NCBI RefSeq assembly: GCF_000517545.1
Contig: NZ_BAIV01000023.1
Location: 1 to 64,000 of the forward strand
Direction: 5' to 3'
DNA: 64,000 nucleotides
Source: Bacteroides reticulotermitis JCM 10512
GTDB taxonomy: Bacteria > Bacteroidota > Bacteroidia > Bacteroidales > Bacteroidaceae
Shown: positions 18,166 through 30,487 of the stretch, piece by piece
Position numbering within the stretch: position 1 is the first letter of the stretch
How the letters are laid out: each line of letters begins with the position of its first letter
Position numbers and translations under genes: made by a program
Notes under the pieces: generated by a model
What the model saw: the letters and a program-made list of their open reading frames with translations, nothing else
Told to the model about the DNA's origin: nothing
Databases searched by the model: none

Positions 18166-21096
18166 ATGATGAAAAACAAGCTGTATATAATCTGTTCCTT
18201 ATTTGCGCTACTCTTCAGCCTTCCTTCGTTTGCTCAGATTTATTCATTCGAAGAGAAAACGATTCCGAGCGACTGGAAAATAAATAAGGGAACGCTTACT
18301 TTATCAACAAACAAATACAAGTTAGGCAACCAATCATTAAAAGTGAATTGGAAGCGAAATGCTACCCTACTCTTACCCTCTCCGCAAGGCATTTCAGAAG
18401 CTAGTAAAAGTCGCAACGGTGGAATGAATGTATGGGTATACAATGAAATACCGGTAAACAGCCACCTCGTCTTTTCATTCAAAAACAACGACGGAAAAGA
18501 AGTCTGTCAACTCCCTTTCTTACTTAACTTCAAAGGCTGGCGATGCATATGGGCTAAGTTTCAGGAAGACATGAAGAAGCCTTCTTCGGTCCAGATAGAA
18601 TCAGTCGAATTACACTTCCCTGCACAGGGCAAAGGAGGCGTTACGTATTTAGACATACTCGAATTTACCCCCAAAGTATCTTGGCAAAACATGTCGGACG
18701 CACAATACAAGGTAAACCGGACAGACTTTAGCCTGATTCCTAACTTCACAGGCTATCGAAACACAAAGGCAAAAACAGCTCAGGTCATAAGTTCCGGCAG
18801 CGAACAAATAGAAGTAATCGCCAATAGGCTAACCGGATGGTATCTGGGAAGCAAAGATCAACCCGCTGACAAATGGGTCAAGATGAGAAAAGAGAGCGAA
18901 AAGAAGTTTATTCAAAGCGGACTAAAAGCTTCCGGAAAAGTCAAGATTCAGTATGATCAAGACAAAAATCCGATTGGAGAGACTCTATTCCCCATGGGAG
19001 CACCCGCCACAATCGACGGAATAAAAGCCGAAAAGTTCAGAACGATCAATGAGAAAGTCCTACTTCCGTTAGCACTGGACTATCGCAAAAATAAAAACGA
19101 AGCAAGCCTTCAAAAAGCATTATACATTTACGATTGGTTCAACGATCAAGGTTGGGCTGATGGAAGTGGCATGGGAACTCTCTGTTTTGAGAAGCTGAGA
19201 AGTTCAGGCTATTTTCACTCCTTCTTCTTACTGAAAGATCAACTAACCGCTGAGCAACTAAATCGCGAACTCCATGCGCTCAATTGGTTTACCATGTTCG
19301 GTATCTGTTATCAGACTCCGGCACATCCCGGCGAAGTAGCCGACAATTTACGGGCTTTAGCCATACCGAAACTAATATACGCACTCTCGTTGACTAATGA
19401 GCAGGAAAGACAAGTCGCTTTGACTGCTTTTAAACAATACATGGATAATGCGTTGGGCATAGCTCCCGGCTTCTTCGGAACCTTTAAAGCCGATTTCTCA
19501 GGCTACCATCACAGAGGTCCTTATCATAGCGCTTATTACCCGCATGCACTCTATGCCGGTTCACTCATCGCTTATTTACTCCACGACACCCCCTACGCAT
19601 TGTCCGAAACTACGATGCACAACTTGAAGCAAGGGTTATTAACTTTCCGATTCTTTTGTGCCGGTTTGGATGTTCCTGCGGGAACTGTTGGCCGCTTCCC
19701 TGAAGGGCAACAAACATTAGAGACATTATTGCCGGCATTTGCTTACGCAGCTCTGTCATCTAAAACGCCGGATAAAGAGCTGACAGCTGCATTTAAACGA
19801 ATTTTAGCATCGAATGATAATCAAAAAGCGATATCCGACTATGTAACTGAAGTAAATTCCAACTTGGCGTATACCAGTACGGTCGGTGAGATCGAATTAG
19901 TGCAACAACTAGCTACCACCTCAATCAAGCAGGAAGAAGCAGTGAAAGGTACTTTATTCATGCCCTACTCCGGTTTACTCGTAGCCAAAGATGAAAACTT
20001 CCATTTCAACATCAAAGGTTTCAATCGCTATATTTGGGATTTTGAATCATCAGCAACAGAGAACACGAAAGGACGTTACCTTGCTTACGGACAAGTCGAG
20101 TATTTTGACTTTAGAAATAAGCGCAAATCTTTCGCACCGCAAGAAGCTAATTTCAACTGGAATTATATTTCCGGAGCTACGACTAAGGTTCTACCCGAAC
20201 AGTTACTACAAGACAAAGGGGGGGCCAGTTCCGGCCATCGCAACTTCTCGGACGAAACGTTCCTGACCGGCGTACATGCTTCTCCGCAGGAGGCTTTATT
20301 CTCTTTCCGCATGCACGATATAACGTATGATAAATCATTCCGTGCCAATAAGTCTGTTTTCGTATTCGATGATTTCTTATTGTGCTTGGGTACGAATATA
20401 CAAAACAAAGATCAGACGTATCCTACCGTAACCACTCTTTTCCAGGCATTTGGTGGAAACGGTACTAACAACCGGAGCGACAAAGAAACCATCTTGACCG
20501 ATCCTTCTCTCATGTACGTAGTCAAAAAGGGCGTAGTGAGCACAATAGATAGAGGTAGGCATTACATTGCTTATATCGATCATGGCAAAGCGCCTCAAGA
20601 CGCTATGTATCTGTATTATATACTCAAGCAGAAAGATAAAGAAGTAGCGGAACAATTGCTATCCGATAACAGTCCGATTGAAGTCCTATCGCAAAACAAC
20701 GACGCGCACATCGTTCATCATAAGATAAAAGGTTCCTGGCATGCTGCATTGTTCAATGCCGATAAGGAGTACAACGGCCAATTGGTCAAACGAGTCAATA
20801 TTCCTCTTTCTTATATTTTAGAGAAACAAGCAAAAGAGTCGTACAAACTCTCCATATGTGAACCTGATATGAGAAGAGTATCTCATGCGCACATGGGACT
20901 GCTTAGCGAGGAGGACGTGATACAAGAAGAGAAACCGTTCGATACACAAATTACGATCGATGGATTATATAAAGTAGCCTGTCCTCAAAAAACGATTAAC
21001 GTATCGCAAAATAAAGAAAAGAAGGAAACACGCATTACTATTTCTACCGTACGCGGAGAAAACTATACACTAATATTACACCCAGACAATGTTTAA
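18166..21096 (+). CDS. Chondroitin-type polysaccharide lyase, PL8 family
   Basis: A 976-aa secreted protein with signal peptide ending LPSFAQ. The first 170 residues are a beta-sandwich like the Lyase_N domain of chondroitinase ABC, then an alpha/alpha toroid with YHHRGPYHSAYYPHALYAGS (the His and Tyr region), VPAGTVGRFPEG (the Arg loop), then the antiparallel beta superdomain with NYISGATTKVLP, as in chondroitin ABC lyases. The PL8 catalytic Glu is not obvious: the chondroitinase LEGQ segment aligns with LTGV here, so that position needs checking. This gene is not part of the B. thetaiotaomicron heparan locus as I recall it. It sits behind a terminator and overlaps GH95 by 8 nt. Start 18166 is chosen because the upstream extension lacks signal-peptide character. 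Confidence 0.8.
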   Translation: MMKNKLYIICSLFALLFSLPSFAQIYSFEEKTIPSDWKINKGTLTLSTNKYKLGNQSLKVNWKRNATLLLPSPQGISEASKSRNGGMNVWVYNEIPVNSHLVFSFKNNDGKEVCQLPFLLNFKGWRCIWAKFQEDMKKPSSVQIESVELHFPAQGKGGVTYLDILEFTPKVSWQNMSDAQYKVNRTDFSLIPNFTGYRNTKAKTAQVISSGSEQIEVIANRLTGWYLGSKDQPADKWVKMRKESEKKFIQSGLKASGKVKIQYDQDKNPIGETLFPMGAPATIDGIKAEKFRTINEKVLLPLALDYRKNKNEASLQKALYIYDWFNDQGWADGSGMGTLCFEKLRSSGYFHSFFLLKDQLTAEQLNRELHALNWFTMFGICYQTPAHPGEVADNLRALAIPKLIYALSLTNEQERQVALTAFKQYMDNALGIAPGFFGTFKADFSGYHHRGPYHSAYYPHALYAGSLIAYLLHDTPYALSETTMHNLKQGLLTFRFFCAGLDVPAGTVGRFPEGQQTLETLLPAFAYAALSSKTPDKELTAAFKRILASNDNQKAISDYVTEVNSNLAYTSTVGEIELVQQLATTSIKQEEAVKGTLFMPYSGLLVAKDENFHFNIKGFNRYIWDFESSATENTKGRYLAYGQVEYFDFRNKRKSFAPQEANFNWNYISGATTKVLPEQLLQDKGGASSGHRNFSDETFLTGVHASPQEALFSFRMHDITYDKSFRANKSVFVFDDFLLCLGTNIQNKDQTYPTVTTLFQAFGGNGTNNRSDKETILTDPSLMYVVKKGVVSTIDRGRHYIAYIDHGKAPQDAMYLYYILKQKDKEVAEQLLSDNSPIEVLSQNNDAHIVHHKIKGSWHAALFNADKEYNGQLVKRVNIPLSYILEKQAKESYKLSICEPDMRRVSHAHMGLLSEEDVIQEEKPFDTQITIDGLYKVACPQKTINVSQNKEKKETRITISTVRGENYTLILHPDNV

Positions 21097-23531
21097 AATA
21101 AGAAACAGAATAGCATCCCTATTTATTGCATCTTTTTGCTTTATTCATTCACAAGCGCACAACGAGCTGACTTTATGGTATAAGTCGCCCGCTAAAGAAT
21201 GGGAGGAAGCCTTACCGGTCGGTAACGGACGTCTCGGAGCCATGATCTTCGGAGATACGCAAAAAGAAAGAATACAATTTAACGAAAACACGCTTTATAG
21301 TGGAGAACCGGAAACTCCTAAAAAGATAGATGTAACGGCCAATCTCGACCATATAAAACGCTTACTCAAGGAAGGTAAGAACGGCGAAGCGGTGCAATCA
21401 TGCAAAAAGAATGGATCGGACGACTCAATGAAGCTTACCAACCTTTCGGTGATCTTTATATCGATTTTGATTCAAAAGTTCCTGTCACGGAATATAAACA
21501 TTCGCTGGACATGGAGCATGCCATTGTTACGACCTCTTATAAGCAAAATGGCGTAAGCATCCGTAGAGAGGTATTTGCTTCCTACCCGGCTCAGGCCATT
21601 ATTGTACACCTGAAAGCATCAAAACCGGTCTTAAACTTTAAAGCCTCTTTAGAGTCTCTTCACCCCTCAAAGATCGATGCGGAAGAGAACCAACTCTTTT
21701 TAAAAGGACAGGCATCTGCACATGCTCAACGACGAGATATTGAACACATGCAACGCTTCGGTACCCAACGCCTGCACCCGGAATATTTTGATTCGGAAGG
21801 AAATGTCATCCAAAACAAACACGTTATTTACGGAGATGAGATGGATGGAAAAGGTCCTTTCTTTGAAGCTTCTCTTACGTCTGCACACAAAGAAGGTAAA
21901 TTAGAGATAATCGACGGACAGTTAGTAGCTACCAATTGCCAAGAAGTTACGTTAATGCTATATGCGGCTACCAGTTATAACGGTCCTCATAAAAGTCCGA
22001 GCAAAGAAGGCAAAGACCCGCACCAACAAATTCTGAACGATCAGAAAAAGATCGAAAAGCAAAGCGTACAGGTAATCAAGCAAAATCACATCGCCGATTA
22101 TCAGTCATTATTCAACCGGGTGCAGTTCACGCTTCCTGCCGATAAGAATCAGCAAAGCCTTCCGACAGATGAACGTCTCAAACTTTTTAAAGAGAAAGAA
22201 GATCAAGGCCTCATCACCCAGCTATTTCAGTTCGGACGATATTTAATGATAGCCGGCTCCCGGCCTGGCGGACAGCCTTTAAATCTGCAAGGTCTATGGA
22301 ACGATAAAGTTCTTCCTCCATGGAACTCCGGATACACACTCAATATAAATCTGGAGATGAATTATTGGCCGGCTGAGGTAACGAATCTTTCGGAATGTCA
22401 CCAGCCATTATTTACGCTAATTGAAGAAATAGCCGACAGAGGTAAAGGGTTGGCGCACGATATGTATGGCTAGATGGCTGGGCTATCCACCATAACATTT
22501 CTATTTGGCGAGAGACTTACCCTTCCGACGGGTTTGTTTATTGGTTTTACTGGAATATGTCGGGCCCTTGGTTATGTAATCATATTTGGGAACACTACTT
22601 ATTCACTAAAGATGTTGATTTCTTAAAGAAGTACTATCCAATATTGAAAGGAGCATCCGTTTTCTGTGCCGAATGGCTCATTGAAAACCGCGACGGCAAA
22701 CTCGTTACTCCTGTCAGCACATCACCGGAAAACGCGTTCCTTCTACCTGACGGTACTCCTGCATCGGTGTGCGAGGGAAGTACAATGGATCAGGCCATCA
22801 TTCGGTCTCTGTTCAGCAATACCATACAAGCTTCTGAAATACTTCAAACGGATCACACTTTCCGCAAAGAACTAACCGATAAGAGAGACAAGCTTCAGGG
22901 ATATCAGATCGGAAGTAAAGGCGAACTGTTGGAGTGGGATAAAGAATATGAAGAGAGCGAACCGCAACACCGCCATGTCTCTCATCTTTTCGGCTTATAT
23001 CCCGGTTCGGATATAACCAATGATACGCCCGATGTATTTAATGCAGCACGTCGATCGCTACATACCCGAGGCAACAAAACTACCGGATGGAGTATGGCAT
23101 GGAAAATAGCTCTCTGGTCACGCTTGTACGATTCGGACAATGCCAATGAAGCATTAACAAACTTGATCAACTTTGTCGATCCAAACGTCAAGGCAGAAAA
23201 TAGAGGTGGCCTGTATCGCAATCTATTGAATGCTTTACCTTTTCAGATAGACGGCAACTTTGGTGCGACAGCGGGTATAGCTGAGATGCTACTACAAAGC
23301 CATCAAGGAAATATCCATCTACTTCCTGCATTACCCACTACCTGGAAAGAAGGAAAAATAAACGGACTCAAAGCCAGAGGTGGATTCACAATAGACATGG
23401 AGTGGAAAAAAGGAAAGATACATACAGCGCATATCAGTAGCACCTATGAACAGACGGTTGATATCGTTTATAAAAATGAGAGTAAGGAACTTCATTTTAA
23501 AGCGGGAGAGAAAAAAACTATTTTATTCTAA
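21089..23531 (+). pseudogene. GH95 alpha-L-fucosidase/alpha-L-galactosidase, two frameshifts as read
   Basis: Secreted inverting glycosidase of about 814 aa. Family marks: N-terminal LPVGNGRLGAMIFG, PFGDLYIDF, the Asn pair in NINLEMNYWPAEVTNLSE, the general-acid Glu in VSTSPENAF, and the Asp in QIDGNFGATAGIAEML. There are two breaks: near 21395 (GAAGC-GGTGC to GCCGG gives EAGAIMQKEW) and at 22471 (TATGG-CTAGATGG to GGCC gives MYGLDGW). Each is one base short, and both repairs restore family-conserved sequence. Its start overlaps the PL8 stop (ATGTTTAA), so translation is probably coupled. Fucosidase versus galactosidase specificity cannot be settled from these motifs. Also absent from the standard heparan locus, so it forms a module with PL8. 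Confidence 0.86.
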
Positions 23532-23555
23532 AAGGTTGAAATAGGATTCAGGAAT

Positions 23556-23573
23556 ATACCCTAAAAGGGGTAT
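23556..23573 (+). terminator. Short hairpin after GH95
   Basis: ATACCC / GGGTAT stem followed by TTTG, 25 nt after the GH95 stop. It is weak as a terminator, but a new promoter box follows about 100 nt later. Confidence 0.4.
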
Positions 23574-23671
23574 TTGACAAAATCAACAGCTTTTTCAACA
23601 AAAGTAATAGTCTTAAACCTGTTTCATGATCCTTTTCAACATTCCTGCCATAAAAAACAGAACTGTAAAGT

Positions 23672-23679
23672 TACTTTTG
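23672..23679 (+). promoter_or_regulatory. Putative internal -7 promoter box before GH88
   Basis: TACTTTTG matches TAnnTTTG, 36 nt before the likely GH88 start. This would let GH88 to PL15 be expressed separately from the susCD and PL8-GH95 units. Confidence 0.5.
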
Positions 23680-23714
23680 CAACAGTTACAAATCTACATA
23701 AACAATCATTCAAA

Positions 23715-25018
23715 ATGAATAACATGAAAAAGAAAATTGTTCTCTTTGCTTCGGTTACGATAGCATTGGCAGCATGCCAAACTGCTCCCAAGGAAGACTA
23801 CAGTTGGATTAAGAAAAGTCTGGATGTAGCTTCGGCGCAGCTCAAGCTTTCGGCAGAAGAAGTTGAATCTACCGGCCGGCTTCCACGCTCCATTCGTACC
23901 GGATATGATATGGAATTTCTATGCAGACAATTAGAAAGAGATTCTCTCACTTTCAAAGATTCTCTTCGCGCACAACCAAGTAAAGAGGAACTAGGCAACC
24001 GTCGTCTTTCTAACGTTTACGATTGGACCAGTGGTTTCTTCCCCGGCTCGCTTTGGTATGCTTATGAACTGACAGGCAACGACACACTGAAATCACAAGC
24101 AGTTTACTATACCAACCTTTTGAACCCGGTACGTTATTATAAAGGTACACACGATTTAGGATTTATGATTAATTGCAGCTATGGCAACGCCGAGCGCTTG
24201 GCTCCTAATGATACGATTGCAGCTGTCATGAAAGAAACAGCGGACAATCTCTGTGGACGCTTCAATGAATCGATCGGATGTATCCGTTCATGGGACTTCG
24301 GAACCTGGAATTTCCCGGTCATCATCGACAACATGATGAATCTCGATCTTCTATTCAATGTATCGAAAGCAACCGGAGACAATAAATATAAGGATGTGGC
24401 TATCAAACATGCCGTGACTACAATGAAACATCATTTCCGACCCGACTATACCAGCTGGCACGTTATCAGCTATAACAATGACGGCACGGTGGAGCGCAAA
24501 CAGACGCATCAGGGTAAGAACGACGATTCTTCATGGGCACGCGGACAAGCATGGGCTGTGTATGGATATACATCCTGCTACCGCGAAGTAAATGATACTA
24601 CATTCCTGAACTTTGCCGTTAACATAGCCGATATGATTATGGAACGCGTAAAGACAGAAGATGCCATTCCGTATTGGGATTATGATGCACCGGTAACAGC
24701 CGAAACGCCACGTGATGTTTCCGCAGCTTCTGTCACCGCAGCCGCATTCCTTGAACTAAGCACAATGGTTCCGGACGGAAAGAAATACTTCGATTATGCG
24801 GAGAAGATTCTGAAAAGCTTGTCTAGCGATGCTTACCTGGCGAAGGTTGGTGAGAATCAAGGATTCATTTTAATGCACTCTGTCGCTCACTACCCAACGG
24901 ATCGGAAATCGATACGCCACTGAACTATGCCGACTATTACTACTTGGAAGCTCTGAAGAGATACATGGACTTGAAGAAATTGAAGATAGAACATGGTGAA
25001 TTGAAGGTTATCGGATAA
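23715..25018 (+). pseudogene. GH88 unsaturated glucuronyl hydrolase, frameshifted as read
   Basis: Periplasmic enzyme that removes the 4,5-unsaturated uronic acid left by lyases on glycosaminoglycan disaccharides. It has a lipobox (ALAAC), the alpha6/alpha6 barrel, YDWTSGFFPGSLWYAYE and HDLGFMINCSYGNAERL carrying the two family aspartates, and DDSSWARGQAW. The frame is lost near 24895 within HYPNGSEIDTPLNYADYY; one extra C (or A) in ACCCAACGG restores it and the protein ends at 25018 (434 aa). This is the one break not of the GC-to-GCC kind. Start 23715 is chosen because the -7 box at 23672 lies inside the longer frame. Corresponds to BT4658. Confidence 0.9.
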
Positions 25019-25047
25019 TTAGCTATTTACACTATAAATTATATATC

Positions 25048-27050
25048 ATGATGAATAAGACTCTTTCATATGCTGTTTTACTGATTCTGGCTTGCTGGAT
25101 CGGTACAGCGAATGCCCAGGAATTGAAGAGCGAAGCTTTTTCGCTACTCAATCTGGACTATCCCGGATTGGCAAAGGTGAAAGCCTTGCACCAGGAGGGT
25201 AAAGATAAAGATGCTGCCCAAGCATTATTGGATTATTACCGTGCTCGCACGAATGTAAAAACTCCGGATATCAATCTGAAGAAGATCACGATTGGCAAAG
25301 AAGAACAACAATGGGCGGACGATGGTTTGAAACACACCTTCTTTGTTCATAAAGGCTATCAGCTTCGTACAACTACGGAGAAGATATCAACTGGCAATAT
25401 TGGCCGGTGAAAGATAATGAACTCCGCTGGCAGTTACACCGTCACAAATGGTTTACCCCGATGGGAAAAGCATATCGCGTTTCCCGTGACGAGAAATATG
25501 CCAAAGAGTGGGCGCATCAATACATCGACTGGATACAAAAGAATCCACTAGCGAAGATGGATAAGAAAGAGTATGAGATGATAAGCGAAGGTAAGGTCAA
25601 AGGCAGAGCCGAGAATATACGTTTCGCATGGCGTCCACTGGAAGTAAGTAACCGTTTGCAAGACCAAACGTCTCAATTTCAGTTATTCCTCCCCTCCCCT
25701 TCTTTTACGCCGGAGTTTCTGACTGAGTTTTTGGTTAACTACCACAAACACGCCTTACATATTCTCGATAACTATTCCGACAGAGGAAACCACTTGCTGT
25801 TTGAGGCGCAACGCATGATCTATGCCGGTTCGTTTTTCCCGGAGTTTAAAGAGGCTTCCTCGTGGAGGAAAAGTGGAATTGACATCCTGAATCGTGAAAT
25901 TCATGTACAGGTATACGAGGACGGCGGACAGTTCGAACTGGACCCGCATTATCACCTGGCCGCTATCAATATCTTCTGCAAAGCACTGAAGATTGCCGAC
26001 ACAAACGGATTCCGCAGCGATTTCCCGAAAACTTATCTGGACACAGTAGAAGGCATGATTATGTTCTACTTGAATATCTGTTTCCCTGATTACACCAATC
26101 CGTGCTTCAGCGACGCGAAGCTTTCCGGCAAGAAAGAGATGTTGAGAAACTACAAAGACTGGAGCAAACTTTTCCCCGGAAATAAAACAATCACCTACTT
26201 TGCAACTGATGGAAAAGAAGGTTCTCTGCCGGATTATCTATCCAAAGGATTTTCTAAATCAGGTTTCTTTGTATTCCGTAATGCTTGGGGAATGGATGCC
26301 ACACAGATGGTTGTGAAAGCCGGTCCGAAAGCGTTCTGGCATTGTCAGCCGGATAACGGTACATTCGAACTATGGTTCAATGGCAAAAACCTCTTCCCGG
26401 ATTCCGGTTCGTATGTGTACGCAGGCGAAGGAGAAGTGATGGAACAACGTAACTGGCATCGCCAAACTGCGGTACACAATACAGTTACATTGAACAATAA
26501 AGATCTCGAAACAACTGAATCTGTTACTAGATTATGGCAGCCGGAAGGCAATATCCAAACCTTGGTTACCGAGAATCCGAGTTATAAGAATCTGAAACAT
26601 CGTCGGTCTGTTTTCTTTGTAGACAATACTTATTTCGTTATTGTAGATGAGATGGTAGGCAGTGCCAAAGGTTCTGTAAACCTGCACTTCCAGATGCCAC
26701 GAGGTAAAATAGCCAACAGCCGTGAAGACATGACATTCCTCACAGAGTTCGAAGACGAAAGCAATATGAAATTGCAATGCTTCGGTCCGAATAACATGAC
26801 AATGAAAAAAGAACCGGGTTGGTGCTCCACTGCTTATCGCAAACGTTACAAGCGCATGAATGTATCATTCAATGCCAAGAAAGACAGCGAAGAAGCGACC
26901 CGCTATATCACGGTAATCTACCCAGTCAAGAAAAGCGCAGATGCCCCTAAATTTGACGCTAAGTTCAAGAATAAATCATTCAATGAAAACGGATTGGAGC
27001 TAGAAGTGAAAGTAAACGGAAAGAAACAGTCACTAAAATATAAATTATAA
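25048..27050 (+). pseudogene. PL12 heparin-sulfate lyase (heparinase III type), frameshifted as read
   Basis: Periplasmic endolyase for low-sulfated heparan sulfate. Signal peptide ends TANAQ with no lipobox, unlike the paralogue at 8868. The sequence follows the B. thetaiotaomicron enzyme BT4657 closely as I remember it: NLDYPGLAKVKALHQEGKD, EDINWQYWPVKDNELRW, HYHLAAINIF, FWHCQPDNGTFELW and VHNTVTL. The break is near 25362: CAGCTTCGTAC should read CAGCCTTCGTAC, giving GYQPSYNYGEDINW, after which the frame runs to 27050 (667 aa, the family's size). This is the best-placed of all the breaks because the expected residues are known. Otherwise complete. Confidence 0.93.
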
Positions 27051-27054
27051 TTAG

Positions 27055-27120
27055 TAAGGTACCGGCGCCAAATTCCCCACGCTGAGGATAACATTCAATA
27101 GGCAGGGCTCCGGTACCTTA
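27055..27120 (+). other. Closed stem-loop between PL12 and sulfatase genes
   Basis: A perfect 11-bp inverted repeat, TAAGGTACCGG / CCGGTACCTTA, brackets a 44-nt loop and fills almost the whole intergenic gap. There is no following T run, so it is not an obvious intrinsic terminator. It may be an RNA stability or processing element that sets the ratio between the lyase and the sulfatase message. Confidence 0.5.
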
Positions 27121-27152
27121 TCTCACTTACTACAACTAAACGTATTCCCATT

Positions 27153-28790
<1,638 letters not shown>

Positions 28791-28854
28791 TCGAACCTAT
28801 CCGACTAACCATCGGATTTGAATAACCATTAAATTAACCCAAAACAAATATATC

Positions 28855-30483
28855 ATGGATAGAAGAAATTTTATAAAAAACACAGGCTGGTCCTTTCTGG
28901 GACTAGCTGCATCGGGCAGTTTACTAGGCTCTTGCGCAGCAGGCAGCAAAGAAGCGAAGAGAATAATGCCATCGGCCAGTAACCTGAAAATGTATTGGGG
29001 CGACTTGCATAATCACTGTAACCTGACTTACGGACACGGTGATATGCGCGATGCCTTTGAAGCGGCTAAGGAGCAACTAGACTTTGTGAGTGTGACGCCG
29101 CATGCGATGTGGCCGGATATACCCGGAGCAGACGATCCGCGTTTGAAATGGGTGATCGACTATCATACAGGAGCTTTCAAGCGCCTGCGTGAAGGAGGAT
29201 ATGAAAAGTATGTCCGGATGACAAACGAATATAATAAGGAAGGTGAGTTTCTGACATTTGTTGGTTACGAAGCGCATAGCATGGAGCATGGCGATCACGT
29301 AGCTTTAAACTACGATCTGGACGCTCCTTTGGTAGACTGTACTTCGATTGAAGATTGGAAAGAGAAAGCGAAAGGACACAAAGTCTTTGTTACTCCTCAC
29401 CACATGGGCTATCAGGGCGGATATCGTGGTTATAACTGGAAGTGCTTTACGGAAGGAGACCAGACTCCGTTCGTCGAAATGTTTTCACGTCACGGACTGG
29501 CGGAGAGTGATCAGGGCGATTATCCTTACTTACACGATATGGGCCCTCGTCAATGGGAAGGAACCATTCAGTATGGTTTGGAGCAAGGGCATAAATTTGG
29601 TATTATGGCATCTACCGACCAACATTCCGGTTATCCGGGTAGTTATGGTGACGGACGTATCGGTGTGCTGGCTTCTTCATTAAGCCGCGACTCGATCTGG
29701 GACGCTCTTCGTACCCGCCATGTATGCGCTGCCACTGGTGACAAGATTCAGATTGACTTCCGCTTAAACGATGCGTTTATGGGCGATGTGGTACGAGGAA
29801 ACAGCCGTCGCATCTACTTGAATGTTACAGGCGAAAGCTGCATTGACTATGTAGACATTGTGAAGAATGGGCAACTACTGGCCCGAATGAATGGACCGTT
29901 AACGCCTGTCGCTCCGGAAGGTGATATGGTACGCTGCAAAGTAAAAGTAGATTTCGGTTGGAATCGGGAAGAAAAGTACGTACATTGGCAAGGGAAGTTA
30001 GCCGTTAACAAAGGGCGCATACTGAATGTAACTCCGTGTTTCCGGGGAGCAGCTTTCACTTCTCCGCAGGAAGGTGAAGTTGAATTCCATACCCACGTTA
30101 ACCGCATCGTATCGGTAAGCGAAAAAGATACGGAACTCGACTTGTACAGCAGCAAGAACCCGAATACAACAACTGCGGCTATGCAAGCTGTAATTTTGGA
30201 TGTAGAAATGCCTAAAGACGGAATCATAACAGCCGACTTCAACGGCAAGAAGTTTGAGCATTCCTTGGGTGAGTTGCTCGAAGGTTCACGCTCGCATTTC
30301 ATGATTGGCTGGTTGAGCGAAGCGATCCTTTTCAACCGTGCCATGCCGGAAAGCAGCTTTACCGTAGAGCACTTTATGGAAGATAAAGAGCCGCAACGTG
30401 ATACGGATTATTATTATATACGCGTACGTCAACGCGATGGTCAATGGGCTTGGAGTTCACCGATCTGGGCAGAAAAAGTATAA
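28855..30483 (+). CDS. PHP/DUF3604-like putative metallohydrolase, uncharacterised
   Basis: A 542-aa exported protein. The N-terminus has a twin-arginine-like DRRNFIK followed by a hydrophobic stretch and a lipobox-like LLGSC. The body opens with YWGDLHNHCNLTYGHGD, a metal-binding start of PHP-type phosphoesterases, and further His/Asp clusters follow: VTPHAMWPD, YEAHSMEHGDH, VTPHHMGYQ and STDQHSGYPG. These make a binuclear or trinuclear metal site plausible. It lies in the same operon as the sulfatase and ROK kinase, in the BT4655 position. I know of no demonstrated reaction; a role in removing a substituent from, or cleaving, a glycosaminoglycan fragment is inference. Confidence 0.72.
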   Translation: MDRRNFIKNTGWSFLGLAASGSLLGSCAAGSKEAKRIMPSASNLKMYWGDLHNHCNLTYGHGDMRDAFEAAKEQLDFVSVTPHAMWPDIPGADDPRLKWVIDYHTGAFKRLREGGYEKYVRMTNEYNKEGEFLTFVGYEAHSMEHGDHVALNYDLDAPLVDCTSIEDWKEKAKGHKVFVTPHHMGYQGGYRGYNWKCFTEGDQTPFVEMFSRHGLAESDQGDYPYLHDMGPRQWEGTIQYGLEQGHKFGIMASTDQHSGYPGSYGDGRIGVLASSLSRDSIWDALRTRHVCAATGDKIQIDFRLNDAFMGDVVRGNSRRIYLNVTGESCIDYVDIVKNGQLLARMNGPLTPVAPEGDMVRCKVKVDFGWNREEKYVHWQGKLAVNKGRILNVTPCFRGAAFTSPQEGEVEFHTHVNRIVSVSEKDTELDLYSSKNPNTTTAAMQAVILDVEMPKDGIITADFNGKKFEHSLGELLEGSRSHFMIGWLSEAILFNRAMPESSFTVEHFMEDKEPQRDTDYYYIRVRQRDGQWAWSSPIWAEKV

Positions 30484-30487
30484 GAAT

